NCBI GenBank assembly: GCA_903813345.2
Contig: CAIIXF020000008.1
Coordinates: forward strand, 10,999,278 to 11,063,277
DNA: 64,000 bases
From: Owenia fusiformis
Taxonomy: Eukaryota; Annelida; Polychaeta; Sabellida; Oweniidae
Reading direction: 5' to 3'
Both the position numbers and the translations under genes were made by a program. Below the pieces are notes generated by a model that saw nothing but the letters and a program-made list of their open reading frames with translations, made no database searches and was not told where the DNA came from. This document shows positions 48,253 through 58,469 of the stretch, piece after piece; within the stretch, counting starts at the first letter, position 1; every line of letters starts with the position of its first letter.

Positions 48253-50160
48253 TTGACCTCAACACACCAAACGCTTCTGGAGCTACATAAAGTCTAAACG
48301 CAAAGATGCATCAGGTATCAGCGTGCTGCGTAACAAAGATGGCGACGAAATAACAGACGCCGCCCAGAAAGCAAACATCCTCAATGACCAATACAATTCT
48401 GTATTCACAGATGAGGATGCCACTCTACCGACAATGGTACCTAGTCAAATTCCTGAAATGCCAAATATCAAAATTTCGACAAAAGGAATTCACAAATTGC
48501 TAACTGGCCTAAATCCATCAAAAGCCACTGGACCCGATCTTATTCCGACTAGGGTCCTGAAGGAATGCAGTGACAGCATATCACCATTCCTTCAAATAAT
48601 TTTTCAACAGTCTATCGATGAAGGCTTAGTGCCTTTGGACTGGAAACATGCCAATGTTACTGCTATCTACAAAAAGGGACGAAGAGATGAGGCTGTGAAT
48701 TACAGGCCTGTATCTCTGACGTCAGTTCCATGTAAAATAATGGAACATATTATATTCCATCATGTTATGGCCCACTTTGACCTCTATGAAATTCTAGTAA
48801 AATTCCAACATGGATTCAGGTCAAAGCACTCATGTGAAACACAACTTGTCAATACAATAGAGAATATAGCTCGGGCCCTCGACAACAATAAACAAACAGA
48901 CATGTTGGTATTAGACTTTTCCAAAGCGTTTGACACGGTGGCTCACGAACGCCTCTTGCTCAAACTCGACTACTATGGAATTCGCAATAATAACTTGAAC
49001 TGGTTCAGATCCTGGCTTGTAGGAAGATCACAACAGGTAGTGCTCGATGGTGAATCAAGTTCAAAAACTCCAGTAAAATCAGGAGTTCCTCAAGGAACAG
49101 TTCTTGGACCACTCTGTTTCCTTGTTTATATCAATGATATGGGCAATAACCTATCATCCTCAGCCAGTCTTAAGCTTTTTGCCGACGACAGCCTTTTATT
49201 CATGACAGTCGAAAGCAAGCAAGATGCATTAACACTACAGGAGAATCTTGATAAACTGGTCTCCTGGGCATCAACATGGCAAATGAAATTCCATCCATCA
49301 AAATGCTATGTGCTAAATATTCACAAAGGTAAATCCCCTATCATGCACAATTACACCATGCTAGGGGAAAACCTTAAGTCGGTAACACACATCCCATACC
49401 TAGGAATTGACATCACAAATAACTTACGCTGGACTACACATATTCAAACTATTGTATCCAAAGCCAATAAGGTGCTTGGATTTCTCAGGCGCAACCTCCA
49501 TCAATGCCCTGAAAAAGTGAAGGCTCAGGCGTATAAGTCACTAGTCCGGCCTAATTTAGAGTATGCCAGCTCGGCATGGGATCCATACCGACAAAAAGAT
49601 ATTGATATGTTGGAACAGGTACAGAGAAGAGCAGCCAGGTTTGTAACCAAATGTCACTCAAGGGAACCAGGCTGCGTCACCAAAGCTCTTCAAGACCTAC
49701 AGTGGGAGCCACTGAAGGAGCGTCGAGAGGCTGCTAGAGTTTTCCTTTTCTACAAAGGAAAGCAGAACCTAGCAGCCATCGACGTGCCTCCATACTTCCG
49801 CCAACAGATCAATACCAACACTAGGTTGTATCATCCTTCTAAGTTCATACAACCATCAGCTAGAACGGATGCATACAAATTTAGCTATTTCCCTAGGACA
49901 ATAGCTAAATGGAACACTCTACCTGGTGACATCTTAGACTGTGACAGTCTAAGTAGTTTTAAATCATCAAACTATGCCTATGTCAATAACTGCAATTAAA
50001 TAGGTGTGTTTTTAATATAGATCTATGTTTTAATGTAAAGGGTCCCCAGTGCACAGCAACAAGCCTGCACTACTGGTAAAAGGGGGTGATGTCAACGCGG
50101 TAGCCTGACAGTCTCCCCAGGTAAAATGAGTTGTAAACCATAGATCTATTTTTAAATGTT
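48253..50160 (+). mobile_element. 5'-truncated non-LTR retrotransposon (CR1/Jockey-type LINE)
   Basis: The element enters abruptly in the linker between endonuclease and reverse transcriptase. The endonuclease and ORF1 are missing, as expected from incomplete target-primed reverse transcription. The reverse transcriptase frame is intact to its stop, followed by a GC-richer 3' UTR (50041-50120) unlike the AT-rich flanks. The 3' boundary is uncertain. ATAGATCTAT at 50017-50026 and 50140-50149, each followed by T-rich TTTTAA(A)TGT-type text, may bound the UTR. Confidence 0.85.
48257..49999 (+). CDS. LINE reverse transcriptase, N-terminally truncated
   Basis: Open for 580 codons from just after a TGA at 48254-48256. 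There is no natural start, because the upstream part is lost. Reverse transcriptase copies the element's RNA at a nicked target site. Numbered from the GTG at 48323: fingers motif GLNPSKATGPD at 62-72, NYRPVSL at 126-132, motif A LDFSKAFD (197-204) with the first catalytic Asp 198, SGVPQGTVLGP (253-263), the FADD active site (286-289), and a thumb region with YLGI. A C-terminal part (VRPNLEYASSAWDPY... QRRAARFV... LQWEPLKERR) is typical of the CR1/Jockey group. No RNase H domain. Normal length would be about 900-1000 residues including the endonuclease. The lack of internal stops suggests a young insertion. It cannot move by itself. Confidence 0.95.
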   Translation, partial: PQHTKRFWSYIKSKRKDASGISVLRNKDGDEITDAAQKANILNDQYNSVFTDEDATLPTMVPSQIPEMPNIKISTKGIHKLLTGLNPSKATGPDLIPTRVLKECSDSISPFLQIIFQQSIDEGLVPLDWKHANVTAIYKKGRRDEAVNYRPVSLTSVPCKIMEHIIFHHVMAHFDLYEILVKFQHGFRSKHSCETQLVNTIENIARALDNNKQTDMLVLDFSKAFDTVAHERLLLKLDYYGIRNNNLNWFRSWLVGRSQQVVLDGESSSKTPVKSGVPQGTVLGPLCFLVYINDMGNNLSSSASLKLFADDSLLFMTVESKQDALTLQENLDKLVSWASTWQMKFHPSKCYVLNIHKGKSPIMHNYTMLGENLKSVTHIPYLGIDITNNLRWTTHIQTIVSKANKVLGFLRRNLHQCPEKVKAQAYKSLVRPNLEYASSAWDPYRQKDIDMLEQVQRRAARFVTKCHSREPGCVTKALQDLQWEPLKERREAARVFLFYKGKQNLAAIDVPPYFRQQINTNTRLYHPSKFIQPSARTDAYKFSYFPRTIAKWNTLPGDILDCDSLSSFKSSNYAYVNNCN

Positions 50161-50164
50161 AAGG

Positions 50165-50900
50165 TTTTAAATCATATTCTATTCAAATTCTATCACTGTT
50201 AAATTATATATCTGCTTTATATGGGCTTATTAGCCTTTTGCAGATTATTGACATAGACATAGACAAATTCAAGAATAATTCTCAACTTTATTTTTAATGA
50301 GAAGAGAGCATGAATTCTGGTGATTTTTCACGACATCTGAAGATTTTGATGAAAGAAGAAATCTTTTTGATATTATTTCATTATTAATAAAATAAGAAAT
50401 ATTTTTTCTTTTCTACAGAAAATTGATCATATTATTGTTGAATAGCATGTTAACACTTTATGTATTAGACTTACAGAAATGGACTGGAAACTCATCTCCC
50501 CCTATTTAATTGTATTTTTGTTCACCCGGCTCCCATCAGTCACAGTGAAGAGCATGCAAAGATGTTTTAATTGATTGTACCATATTTTGTTGGGCCAAGA
50601 TATCCCCAAGTACATACTCACTGTACATTTGCAGAAATAGAAGACAAATGAATCTGACACTATTATGATTGTTAAAATGCCTTGCAACCATTTTTATATT
50701 AGACAGGACATTTTAAACTCTTCATTTTGTTTTTCTGGATGTTTTTTTTTAATGATGCAGGAATTATGATTAATGTAACAGGATCTATCCGTTTTTTTAG
50801 TCCATTTTTTATAAAATATGTCATTTTAATCTCAAATAAATAAGCTAATTTGGGTTGCCTGTCTGTCTATCTCTAATGTGATCTTATTAATATTATGATG
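50165..50900. other. No recognised feature
   Basis: AT-rich spacer between the LINE and the first satellite. Confidence 0.5.
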
Positions 50901-50904
50901 GTAT

Positions 50905-51540
50905 CGACACCAATATATGGTACTCAACTACTCATCTTTATAAATTGACACCAATATATGATACTCATTTTATCTATTGACACCAATATATGATACTCAT
51001 TTTTACCTATTGACACCAATATATGGTACTAGTTTTTATTTATTGACACCAATATATGGTACTCATTTTATTTTATATCTATTGACACCAATATATGGTA
51101 CTCGTTTTTATCTATTGACGCCAATATATGATACTCATTTTTATTTATTGACACCAATATATAGTACTAGTTTTTATTTATTGACACCAATATATGGTAC
51201 TCATTTTATTTTGTATCTATTGACACCAATATATGGTACTCGTTTTTATCTATTGACACCAATATATGGTACTAGTTTTTATTTATTGACACCAATATAT
51301 GGTACTCATTTTATTTTATATCTATTGACACCAATATATGGTACTCATCTTTATAAATTGACACCAATATATAGTACTAGTTTTTATCTATTGACACCAA
51401 CATATGGTACTCGTTTATATCTATTGACACCAATATATGGTACTCATTTTTATTTATTGATATCAATATATAGTACTCGTTTATATCTATTGACACCAAT
51501 ATATGGTACTCATTTTTATCTATTGACACTAATACTTGTT
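50905..51540 (+). repeat. 33/39-bp satellite array (about 18 units)
   Basis: Units read ATTGACACCAATATATGGTA followed by CTCATTTTTATCT (33 bp) or a 39-bp version with extra TTTTAT. Eighteen full units and a decayed nineteenth are visible. Part of the array has a three-unit higher-order pattern (TACTAG unit, long TACTCATTTTATTTTA unit, TACTCG unit), about 105 bp, repeated three times. Because 33 and 39 are multiples of three, a frame of 245 codons runs through and encodes LTPIYGTHFYL-type repeats. I regard that as a by-product. Confidence 0.97.
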
Positions 51541-51544
51541 CAAT

Positions 51545-51805
51545 GCTGTTCTGAATTGTTTCTTATCATCACATTCACAATGTCATCACTCGTATGCAAC
51601 AATAAAAATTTTTGTGAAAGGCTAGGATTTCCGCATTTACAGGATTATCATCCTTTCCAATCCATTACAAATACTGCCTATTATTTCACCCGGATTCTGC
51701 TTCAAAGGGTCTAAGACCTGTAAACGGAAGTAGGGAATCTCTGTGTTTATATTGATTTACAGTTAATCCTTTTGTTTTTTTTAACCTACAAGGGCATGTT
51801 CGTTT
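51545..51805. other. Spacer between the two satellites
   Basis: Unique-looking DNA of about 260 bp. No gene was seen apart from the run-out of the satellite frame. Confidence 0.5.
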
Positions 51806-51810
51806 TCTGT

Positions 51811-52995
51811 GACAGCCAGTGAGGGCATGCACATGTTCTGGTACAACCAATAATAGCATGCATATGTAGTATTACAGCCAGTGAGGGCATGCAAATGTTC
51901 TGGTACAGCCAATAATAGGATGCACATGTAGTATTACAGCCAGTGAGGGCATGCACATGTTCTGGTACAGCCAATAATAGGATGCACATGTAATATTACA
52001 GCCAGTGAGGGCGTGCACATATTCTGTTACTGCCAATAATAGCATGCACATGTAGTATTACAGCCAGCGAGGGCATGCACATGTTCTGTTACAACCAATA
52101 ATAGCATGCACATGTAGTGTTACAGCCAGTGAGGGCATGCACATATTCTGTTACTGCCAATAATAGCATGCACATGTAGTATTACAGTCAGTGAGGGCAT
52201 GCACATGTTCTGTTACAACCAATAATAGCATGCACGTGTAGTATTAAGCCATCGAGGACATGCACATATTCTGTTACTGCCAATAATAGCATGTACATGT
52301 AGTATTACAGCCAGTGAGGGCATTCACATGTTCTGTTACAACCAATAATATATTGCACATGTAGTATTACAGCCAGTGAGGGCATGCAAATGTTGTGTTA
52401 CAGCCAGTGAGGGCATGCACATGTAGTATAACAGCCAGTGAGGGTATGCACATGTTCTGCTACAGCTAATAATACTATGCACATGTAGTATTACAGCCAG
52501 TGAGGGCATGCACATGTAGTATAACAGCCAGTGAGGGTATGCACATATTCTGTTACTGCCAATAATAGCATGCACATGTAGTATTACAGCCAGTGAGGGC
52601 ATTCGCATGTTCTGTTACAACCAATGATATATTGCACATGTAGTATAACAGCCAGTGAGGGTATGCACATGTTCTGCTACAGCTAATAATAGCATGCACA
52701 TGTAGTATTACAGCCAGTGAGGGCATTCGCATGTTCTGTTACAACCAATGATATATTGCACATGTAGTATAACAGCCAGTGAGGGTATGCACATGTTCTG
52801 CTACAGCTAATAATAGCATGAACATGTAGTATAACAGCCAGTGAGGGTATGCACATATTCTGTTACTGCCAATAATAGCATGCACATGTAGTATTACAGC
52901 CAGTGAGGGTATGCACATGTTCTGCTACAGCTAATAATAGCATGCACATGTAGTATTACAACCAGAGAGGGCATGCACATGTTCTGTAACAGCCA
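51811..52995 (+). repeat. 62-bp dimeric satellite with higher-order structure (about 19 dimers)
   Basis: Each unit has two related 31-bp halves: ACAGCCAGTGAGGGCATGCA + CATGTTCTGTT, and ACAGCCAATAATAGCATGCA + CATGTAGTATT. In 51995-52380 neighbouring dimers alternate between a TTACTGCC and a TTACAACC type, giving 124 bp. In 52580-52830 GCATTCGCATG/AATGATATATTGC dimers alternate with GGTATGCACATG/CTAATAATAGC dimers. Single half-units without a partner occur at about 52370-52430 and 52490-52530, as expected from unequal crossing-over. Frames on the minus strand are by-products. Confidence 0.97.
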
Positions 52996-53065
52996 GCAAG
53001 GTCATCGGTATCAGAAATCAACATTTTCTCCTTGTAATTACTATCATAATTAACAGTAATCGAAC

Positions 53066-53125
53066 TGTGTAATTCAATTGATAAGTGTGTAATTCAATTG
53101 ATAAGTGTGTAATTCAGTTGATAAT
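53066..53125 (+). repeat. 20-bp tandem repeat, three copies
   Basis: TGTGTAATTCAATTGATAAG at 53066, 53086 and 53106. The third copy has one substitution and a changed last base. Confidence 0.95.
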
Positions 53126-53129
53126 TTAA

Positions 53130-54835
53130 TGGGAAGATATAGTCCTCAGGAGTCCCAAATATGGAAATAAACGAGAGAGATAATTCTGTGTTCGACTGTT
53201 GAGTAATTGATATAATATAAAGATTATCCTTTGGGGCCCTATATAGAAATGTCTCAAATTGATCGTAGGTGTAAATGGTGCTGTAGGTTAACCCCAATAA
53301 CAAAAATATATCAATCAGCAGTAATGGCTTTATATCAGGAAACTCTGAATCTGAACACCTCTCAATTTCAACACTTTTTCTTGATTCCAAACTTGTTATG
53401 ACACACATATTTAAAAAATGTTGAAATGTAAACATGGTCTAATCTGAACACTTTTGACCAGTCTCCCTTGCAGTCAGATTAGACTGGTATCACTGTATGT
53501 TCAAGGTTAACATTTATAGGTTTGTTTTTATCAGACCAGTTTATCTTGATAAACAATGACGTCTCAATTCTTCTGAGCCATGAGTTCTGATTCCAGAGGC
53601 ATAACTGGTAATGTTCTCTTGCGAAATCACTATTATATATTCATTTGAGCTTTTGATCACCACCCTCAAGAAGTAGGGCAGAATAATGATCATCTTATTT
53701 CATTTTCTTTTAAATGAAATGAAATGAAAACCCTCCAGAACTTTGGACATCATGAGAGGCCACGGTGTTCCATTTTCAGCTGTCTGGATAAAAGTATCTA
53801 ACTTTGTTTTTTACATTTGATAACAATATATTGATTAAAAATTATACATATAAATTCATAAGTAAAATTAGGTTCATTTATGATTGTCGTCACAAATACT
53901 GTAGTTTGCTATTTATCCATTTGTACAAAATATATTCTATTTCTTTTTTGGTGAAATGTTTTCTGTTATGTTTCTACACAGTAAAATCACAGAATATTAG
54001 ATGTGTCATTAATGGTGTAATTAAGATGTGTTCCAAAGGATGTTTTTGGTGTAATCATCCTATCACGTTACACCACCGGAAATAATTTACCAACCATGAA
54101 TCAGTTTGATGTCTATTTAGAGACATGTCTAGAATCTGTAATTATTTCAAACTCAGGCTCGGGATTTCAATTAGAAAATATTGTGTATATAAAACATGTT
54201 TTAGTAAATTCTAGTTTCCATTGTGTCTTGGTTTTTAGTTATTTAGTAGATCTAGTAAAAATGGCAATAATTGCAAATGATTTCATTTATTGTAGATTGA
54301 ATTCCCTGGGCTCGGATTCAAATGTTTTCTTTTAACTCCTGAAATAATTCCAGACTTTGTTCTTGTTTTGATAGGTATCATTTGAAGGTTATGAAAATAG
54401 GTTTTATGTTGTTTTATCACTTAGTCGACTTTTTCAAGCATAGTATCAATCCTATGTCTGATGGGGTTATGTGCCTTAAGGGCCCTAATAAAGGGATATC
54501 TCTAGTTAGGTAATGGAATATTGTAATATAATAGAGCAGACTAATTTATAATTTCACATATATGTGGATTATTTGTAAAAATCTAACTTTACTTTTTATA
54601 TGACTTAAATATAACTTTATCATGCATTTGCATTCCAAGGATTCAAATAATATTTTCTAAGCTGGATAGAATCTCTAGGGTAATAAACAAAACACTTCTC
54701 ATAATCCAACTTGATCTCATGATCCCAACCACCAATGAGGGGATTGAATATCTGTTTTGATTGTTCTGAATATTGGATTCTTTTACACAATATCTAAATG
54801 GGATAGTGCAGTTAAGGTGGAACATATATGACTCA
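53130..54835. other. No recognised gene
   Basis: AT-rich DNA. The longest frames (minus 53094-53435, plus 53804-54085) have no motif I recognise, and their length is within what chance gives in 64 kb. Confidence 0.45.
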
Positions 54836-54841
54836 TAAAAA

Positions 54842-55027
54842 CAATACTGTGGTTGAAACTTGGTTCTGTTAATAAGAGATCATAACATTATTTCTTGAAA
54901 TTGTTGTTTTGAATTTTCTAAACACCTGGGCGCTAATTACAGAGAATACAGTAATTGAATCAATACTTTGTGGTTGAAACTTGGTCCTGTAAATAAAAGA
55001 TCATTAGATTATTTCTTGAAATATCTC
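54842..55027 (+). repeat. Direct duplication of about 65 bp around a MITE end
   Basis: GTGGTTGAAACTTGGTTCTG...AAGAGATCAT...ATTATTTCTTGAAAT (54850-54902) recurs as GTGGTTGAAACTTGGTCCTG...AAAAGATCAT...ATTATTTCTTGAAAT (54971-55022). Between the two copies lies GCGCTAATTACAGAGAATACAGTA, an end of the MITE family at 43849. Confidence 0.7.
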
Positions 55028-55311
55028 AGAAATTACTTGATTTCTAAAACTGTGTTCTGTTAGCCAACTTGTTTATGCTTAAACGGCTTAGGTGCAATGA
55101 TTTACAAGTATTGTATAATCTTAGTTAATAAAATTACTTCATTTGTTGATTTCCTGACTCTATTACTGAATGTTTGGCTTTGTGTCAGATTGAGTTATAG
55201 TCTAAGAATATCTCCATCCATAATATAGTATTGACTTTACATTTGTGTTTAAGATTGTTATGACCCATTCTTATTTTCATTCTCATCTCAGAACCATACA
55301 ATCCATCCTTT

Positions 55312-55440
55312 GACAGAATTAAGGTATAAACTCTAACAGAATTAAGGTTCAATCCTGGCAGAATTAAGGTAAAACTTCAACAAAATCAAAGTGAGATATT
55401 GTAAAATTGAAGTAGACTCTATGACAGAGTTAAAGGAAAG
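55312..55440 (+). repeat. Degenerate about 28-bp repeat
   Basis: ACAGAATTAAGGT, GCAGAATTAAGGT, ACAAAATCAAAGTGA, TAAAATTGAAGTAGA and ACAGAGTTAAAGGAA recur at roughly 25-30-bp spacing, getting poorer to the right. Confidence 0.55.
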
Positions 55441-55597
55441 CTATTCCCAAATAGTTTTATGCTGCTATATTTCAGTACACTACTTGCTCATGTACAAATC
55501 CAATTTAATGTAAAATTTGAGTCTGTGAAAAGTTAAAATGATGAAATGAAAATGGTCATATTGACCTCCTGAGATGTCCAGTCAGATAGCTATACTA

Positions 55598-55743
55598 ATG
55601 CTTCAGTCACATTTGATCTGGCAACCCTACAGCGGTTATAGCTTCCTAAAATTGAGAGAAATATGCAGCATAGAATATAAAGACAGATTTTGTGAGGCTA
55701 CAGCCACTGTATGGCTGCCATTGATCAAATGTGACTGAGGCTT
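55598..55743. mobile_element. MITE with ATGCTTCAGTCACATTTGATC ends and TA flanks
   Basis: The left end is ATGCTTCAGTCACATTTGAT. The right end, on the minus strand, is AAGCCTCAGTCACATTTGAT. TA flanks lie at 55596-55597 and 55744-55745. It is 146 bp with no transposase, and belongs with the elements at 56324-56566 and, more distantly, 4444-4584. Confidence 0.8.
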
Positions 55744-55904
55744 TAAGCAACAGATATGGGAACAATTGCTAGATATCATACCATGGAAAATATATGCATT
55801 TATAGATGGATTAATGATGTGTTATGATTTTCCAAGAGATGCCAGTAGGATTGAATCAATTATACTGACATTATGGTAGAATTTATGTCTTTTCTCCTCT
55901 ACTG

Positions 55905-56320
55905 GCAATGTTAAATAGGGTTGTTGCGACATCAGAAATTCAAAATGGCAATCCATAGTTGGTATCTTTATATCATTTAAAAAAAACTTTGTTAAAACAA
56001 TACAATTAGTAAAATCAGTAGTTTTTGGGCTGTTTAAACAATAGTACAATAACGTCATTTCTATGGGCAATATAGTGAAATATTGGACCACCGTTAACGA
56101 CCAGGGCTGAAATAGCAAGAAAATCTTACGCACTGAACGATATCTAATTTCCCGGTAAAAAATTGCCGGTCCAGAATATATTCTAGATCAGTTTATATGG
56201 ACCACCACTATGACGTCACACATTTCTCAGGTCGATATAGTAAAATGAACGCCTTCTAAACTAGCACTAAAACCCCTAGAACTGGCCCGGCAAGGTGGTA
56301 ATAATACAAAAGTTATGAAC
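55905..56320. other. Unassigned stretch with CRE-like motif
   Basis: Somewhat richer in GC than its surroundings, with a perfect TGACGTCA at 56211-56218. GGACCACC occurs twice (about 56085 and 56199). No exon or promoter is supported. Confidence 0.35.
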
Positions 56321-56323
56321 ATA

Positions 56324-56566
56324 ATGCCTCAGTCAGTGGCTGTAACTTCCCATAATTGAAAGAAATATGCAACATAAAATATATATATAAAAAATATATA
56401 ATGTATATAAAATATGATGTAGATTTTCTATATCGATTTTGTGAAGCTACTGTATGCCCGCCAGGCCCCTAGCCAGAATTTTCCAAGGGGGAAAGAAATT
56501 TTGGCCAACCCCCTAAACCCCCCTGGCTACGGGCCTGCCCGCCATAGAGCAAATGTGACTGAGGCT
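56324..56566. mobile_element. Related MITE copy carrying a nested insertion
   Basis: Starts ATGCCTCAGTCAGTGGCTGT, shares AATTGA(A/G)AGAAATATGCA and TTTTGTGA(A/G)GCTAC with the copy at 55598, and ends GCAAATGTGACTGAGGCTTA. Compared with that copy it has lost part of the left end, gained a TA-rich stretch (about 56365-56415) and received an insertion at 56464-56535. Confidence 0.75.
56464..56535. mobile_element. 72-bp hAT-like mini-element inserted in the MITE
   Basis: The ends are GGCCCCTAGCCAG and, on the minus strand, GGCCCGTAGCCAG, inverted with one mismatch. TGCCCGCCA stands on both sides (56455-56463 and 56536-56544), a 9-bp direct repeat in which one base may belong to the element. The GCCCGTAGCCAG(G) end type is a familiar hAT-like MITE end in marine invertebrates. 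It must be younger than the MITE it interrupts. Confidence 0.75.
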
Positions 56567-56579
56567 TAATGCCCCTTTA

Positions 56580-57785
56580 AGGTAGAATTAACCAATTGGA
56601 AAAACGTGACAGAATTAATTTCACATTACATAACCCTTATCCCAATTAGATCAAATTAATACTTTTGATTCATGAAATAAAGATGTGCTACGAAGATTCA
56701 TTTACAAAAAAAGCTTTTACATGGATTAAGTCATTTCAAGAAGTGAAAGCATTAGTAGTATATTTGTAAATGATGATTTGATGCTTATTTGATTAATCTA
56801 CTAGAGCTGACACGAATAGAATGAGGTCACAATGACTTAATCAAGACATCATAACTCATGAATATTGCTAGTTGAGTAGGCACATTTCACCTATAGGTTC
56901 TTCAATTTAAGTTTGCTAAAAATTAACATCCAGTTGGAAATCCAGCGGGAAATTTGAAATCTAAATTTTGAAATTAAAAACAAACCACATTCTAGCAATC
57001 TCGTCCATAGTCATTATATTTATTACTTTATGAGACTGGTTGTCTCCATTTAATATTATGTAAATGTATTGTAGGCTATAGACCCCTGTAGCTTAGGCTC
57101 GCGCGTTCGCTTCGCTCGCGCTTTGGATCACGCATATTCACAGTAACAAGCACCACACCCTAATTTTTTTCTGGAGAGAGCCCTGAAATCTATATCTTAA
57201 CATACTTTTAAAGATATACAATTGTTAAGCATTTGTGTTTATTTCACCACCATCATCAGTCTTACTTGTATAAGGTATGACATGTTAATACCATTCGAAC
57301 ACAAGAAAGGCAATAAGGGCTCCAATCCAGGTATTTCATATTTTGATATTTGGCTATATGGTTGTTTTAGTCTCTCTAAGTTTAAGGAGTGCATTTCAAA
57401 AGGTTTCATATTGGGCATATGCTAATGGTCCTTTCTTTACACAAATCATACTATTTTGGTACAAATGGGCTCAGAATGGAGAAACAGAATGAATTGAATA
57501 TCGAAAAGCAAGGCTCGGGTTAGATATTATAGAAAATATTTGCATCATTGACTCATATACAATGGCATTAGGTATACTTCTATATTATATATTATTGTTA
57601 CTGTTAATTGTGATTAATATATTTACATTCTATATGGATATTTACTTCTCTTTTTGTACAAACATGTTTCAATTATTCAAATAATAAATATGAAACCATT
57701 TTTATTTCTGATGCTCGTTTATCACTTAGATTACAGTCATTTTCTATATACAATATTTTTTGCTTTAATTTTTATATACTTTATG
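56580..57785. other. No recognised gene
   Basis: AT-rich DNA. A GC-rich palindromic patch GCTCGCGCGTTCGCTTCG at 57098-57115 stands out. No exon is supported. Confidence 0.45.
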
Positions 57786-57789
57786 ACAA

Positions 57790-57915
57790 TAGGCTAGACG
57801 CAAGTAGAAATTATCTTGATTTACATCATTAAATATTATCAATTCAGTCAAAATGTCACCAGGTTTCAAAAATTATTTATCAACTTTGAAAATTTAATTT
57901 TCTTTGAGAAAAACT
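57790..57915 (-). repeat. Diverged copy of the right half of the element at 47204
   Basis: On the minus strand AATTTTCAAAGTTGATAAAT, AATTTTTGAAACC, TTTTGACTGAATT, AATATTTAATGATGTAAATC and TTTCTACTTGCGTCTAG follow the plus-strand order at 47480-47625. Confidence 0.6.
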
Positions 57916-57919
57916 TTAA

Positions 57920-58340
57920 TGAATAATATTGGATTAGATATTATAACATTGATAGTGCAATAAACACATACAAATCATGCATTTAATGTTTCATTTATTC
58001 AAATGATAAAAGTGAAGCAATTATATTTATACATATATTTAGTTCTCTACATTAACAGCACTATTGATGTAAATATACTTTATGACAATTGATAAAAATT
58101 GTAATGAATATTTATCAAGATGGGGTCTGGATGATTAAGGCTTAAAGGTTATTGTTCTTTCATATTTGTATGAGACAACATGCAGCCCACCTGCCATACC
58201 ATGCCTCACAATACATGCAGATATGAGCATCACTTTTATTTCCAAAGTAATGTAGTTTTATGTTGACAACGTTGAACTAGGTAGAATATCTCAAATTTAG
58301 AATTTGTAGAAATGTAGAATTTACCCATTTTTTAATTTAC
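57920..58340. other. No recognised feature
   Basis: AT-rich DNA, nothing supported. Confidence 0.5.
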
Positions 58341-58347
58341 CACCAAA

Positions 58348-58465
58348 AGTGGTGATATATTGCTATAGTCTCCAAACTTTTTTGTACATCTGTTCGGCAG
58401 TCAGCATTCAGCAGTTGGTGTTAAGTGGTTGGCATACGGTGTAAGTAAAAAATGGCAGGTGGTGA
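58348..58465 (+). repeat. Dispersed repeat family A, copy 3
   Basis: AGTGGTGATATATTGCTATA, GTCTCCAAACTTTTTTGT, CAGTCAGCATTCAGCAG and AAAATGGCAGGTGGTGAT follow the order of copies 1 and 2. GTTAATT follows within 40 bp, as in copy 1. Confidence 0.65.
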
Positions 58466-58469
58466 TATT

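Noticed and set aside
50977-51714. 245-residue open frame of LTPIYGTHFYL repeats
   Set aside because: It lies wholly in a satellite whose unit length is a multiple of three, has no start context or signal, and runs out just past the array. Kept only as a finding about frame keeping.
51786-52608. Minus-strand frames with His/Cys/Leu-rich repeats
   Set aside because: They are readings of the 62-bp satellite. The unit is not a multiple of three, so the frames break as expected of non-coding DNA.
53094-53435. 113-residue minus-strand frame
   Set aside because: No recognisable motif, and the frame ends in a 20-bp tandem repeat. The length is compatible with chance in this much AT-rich DNA.
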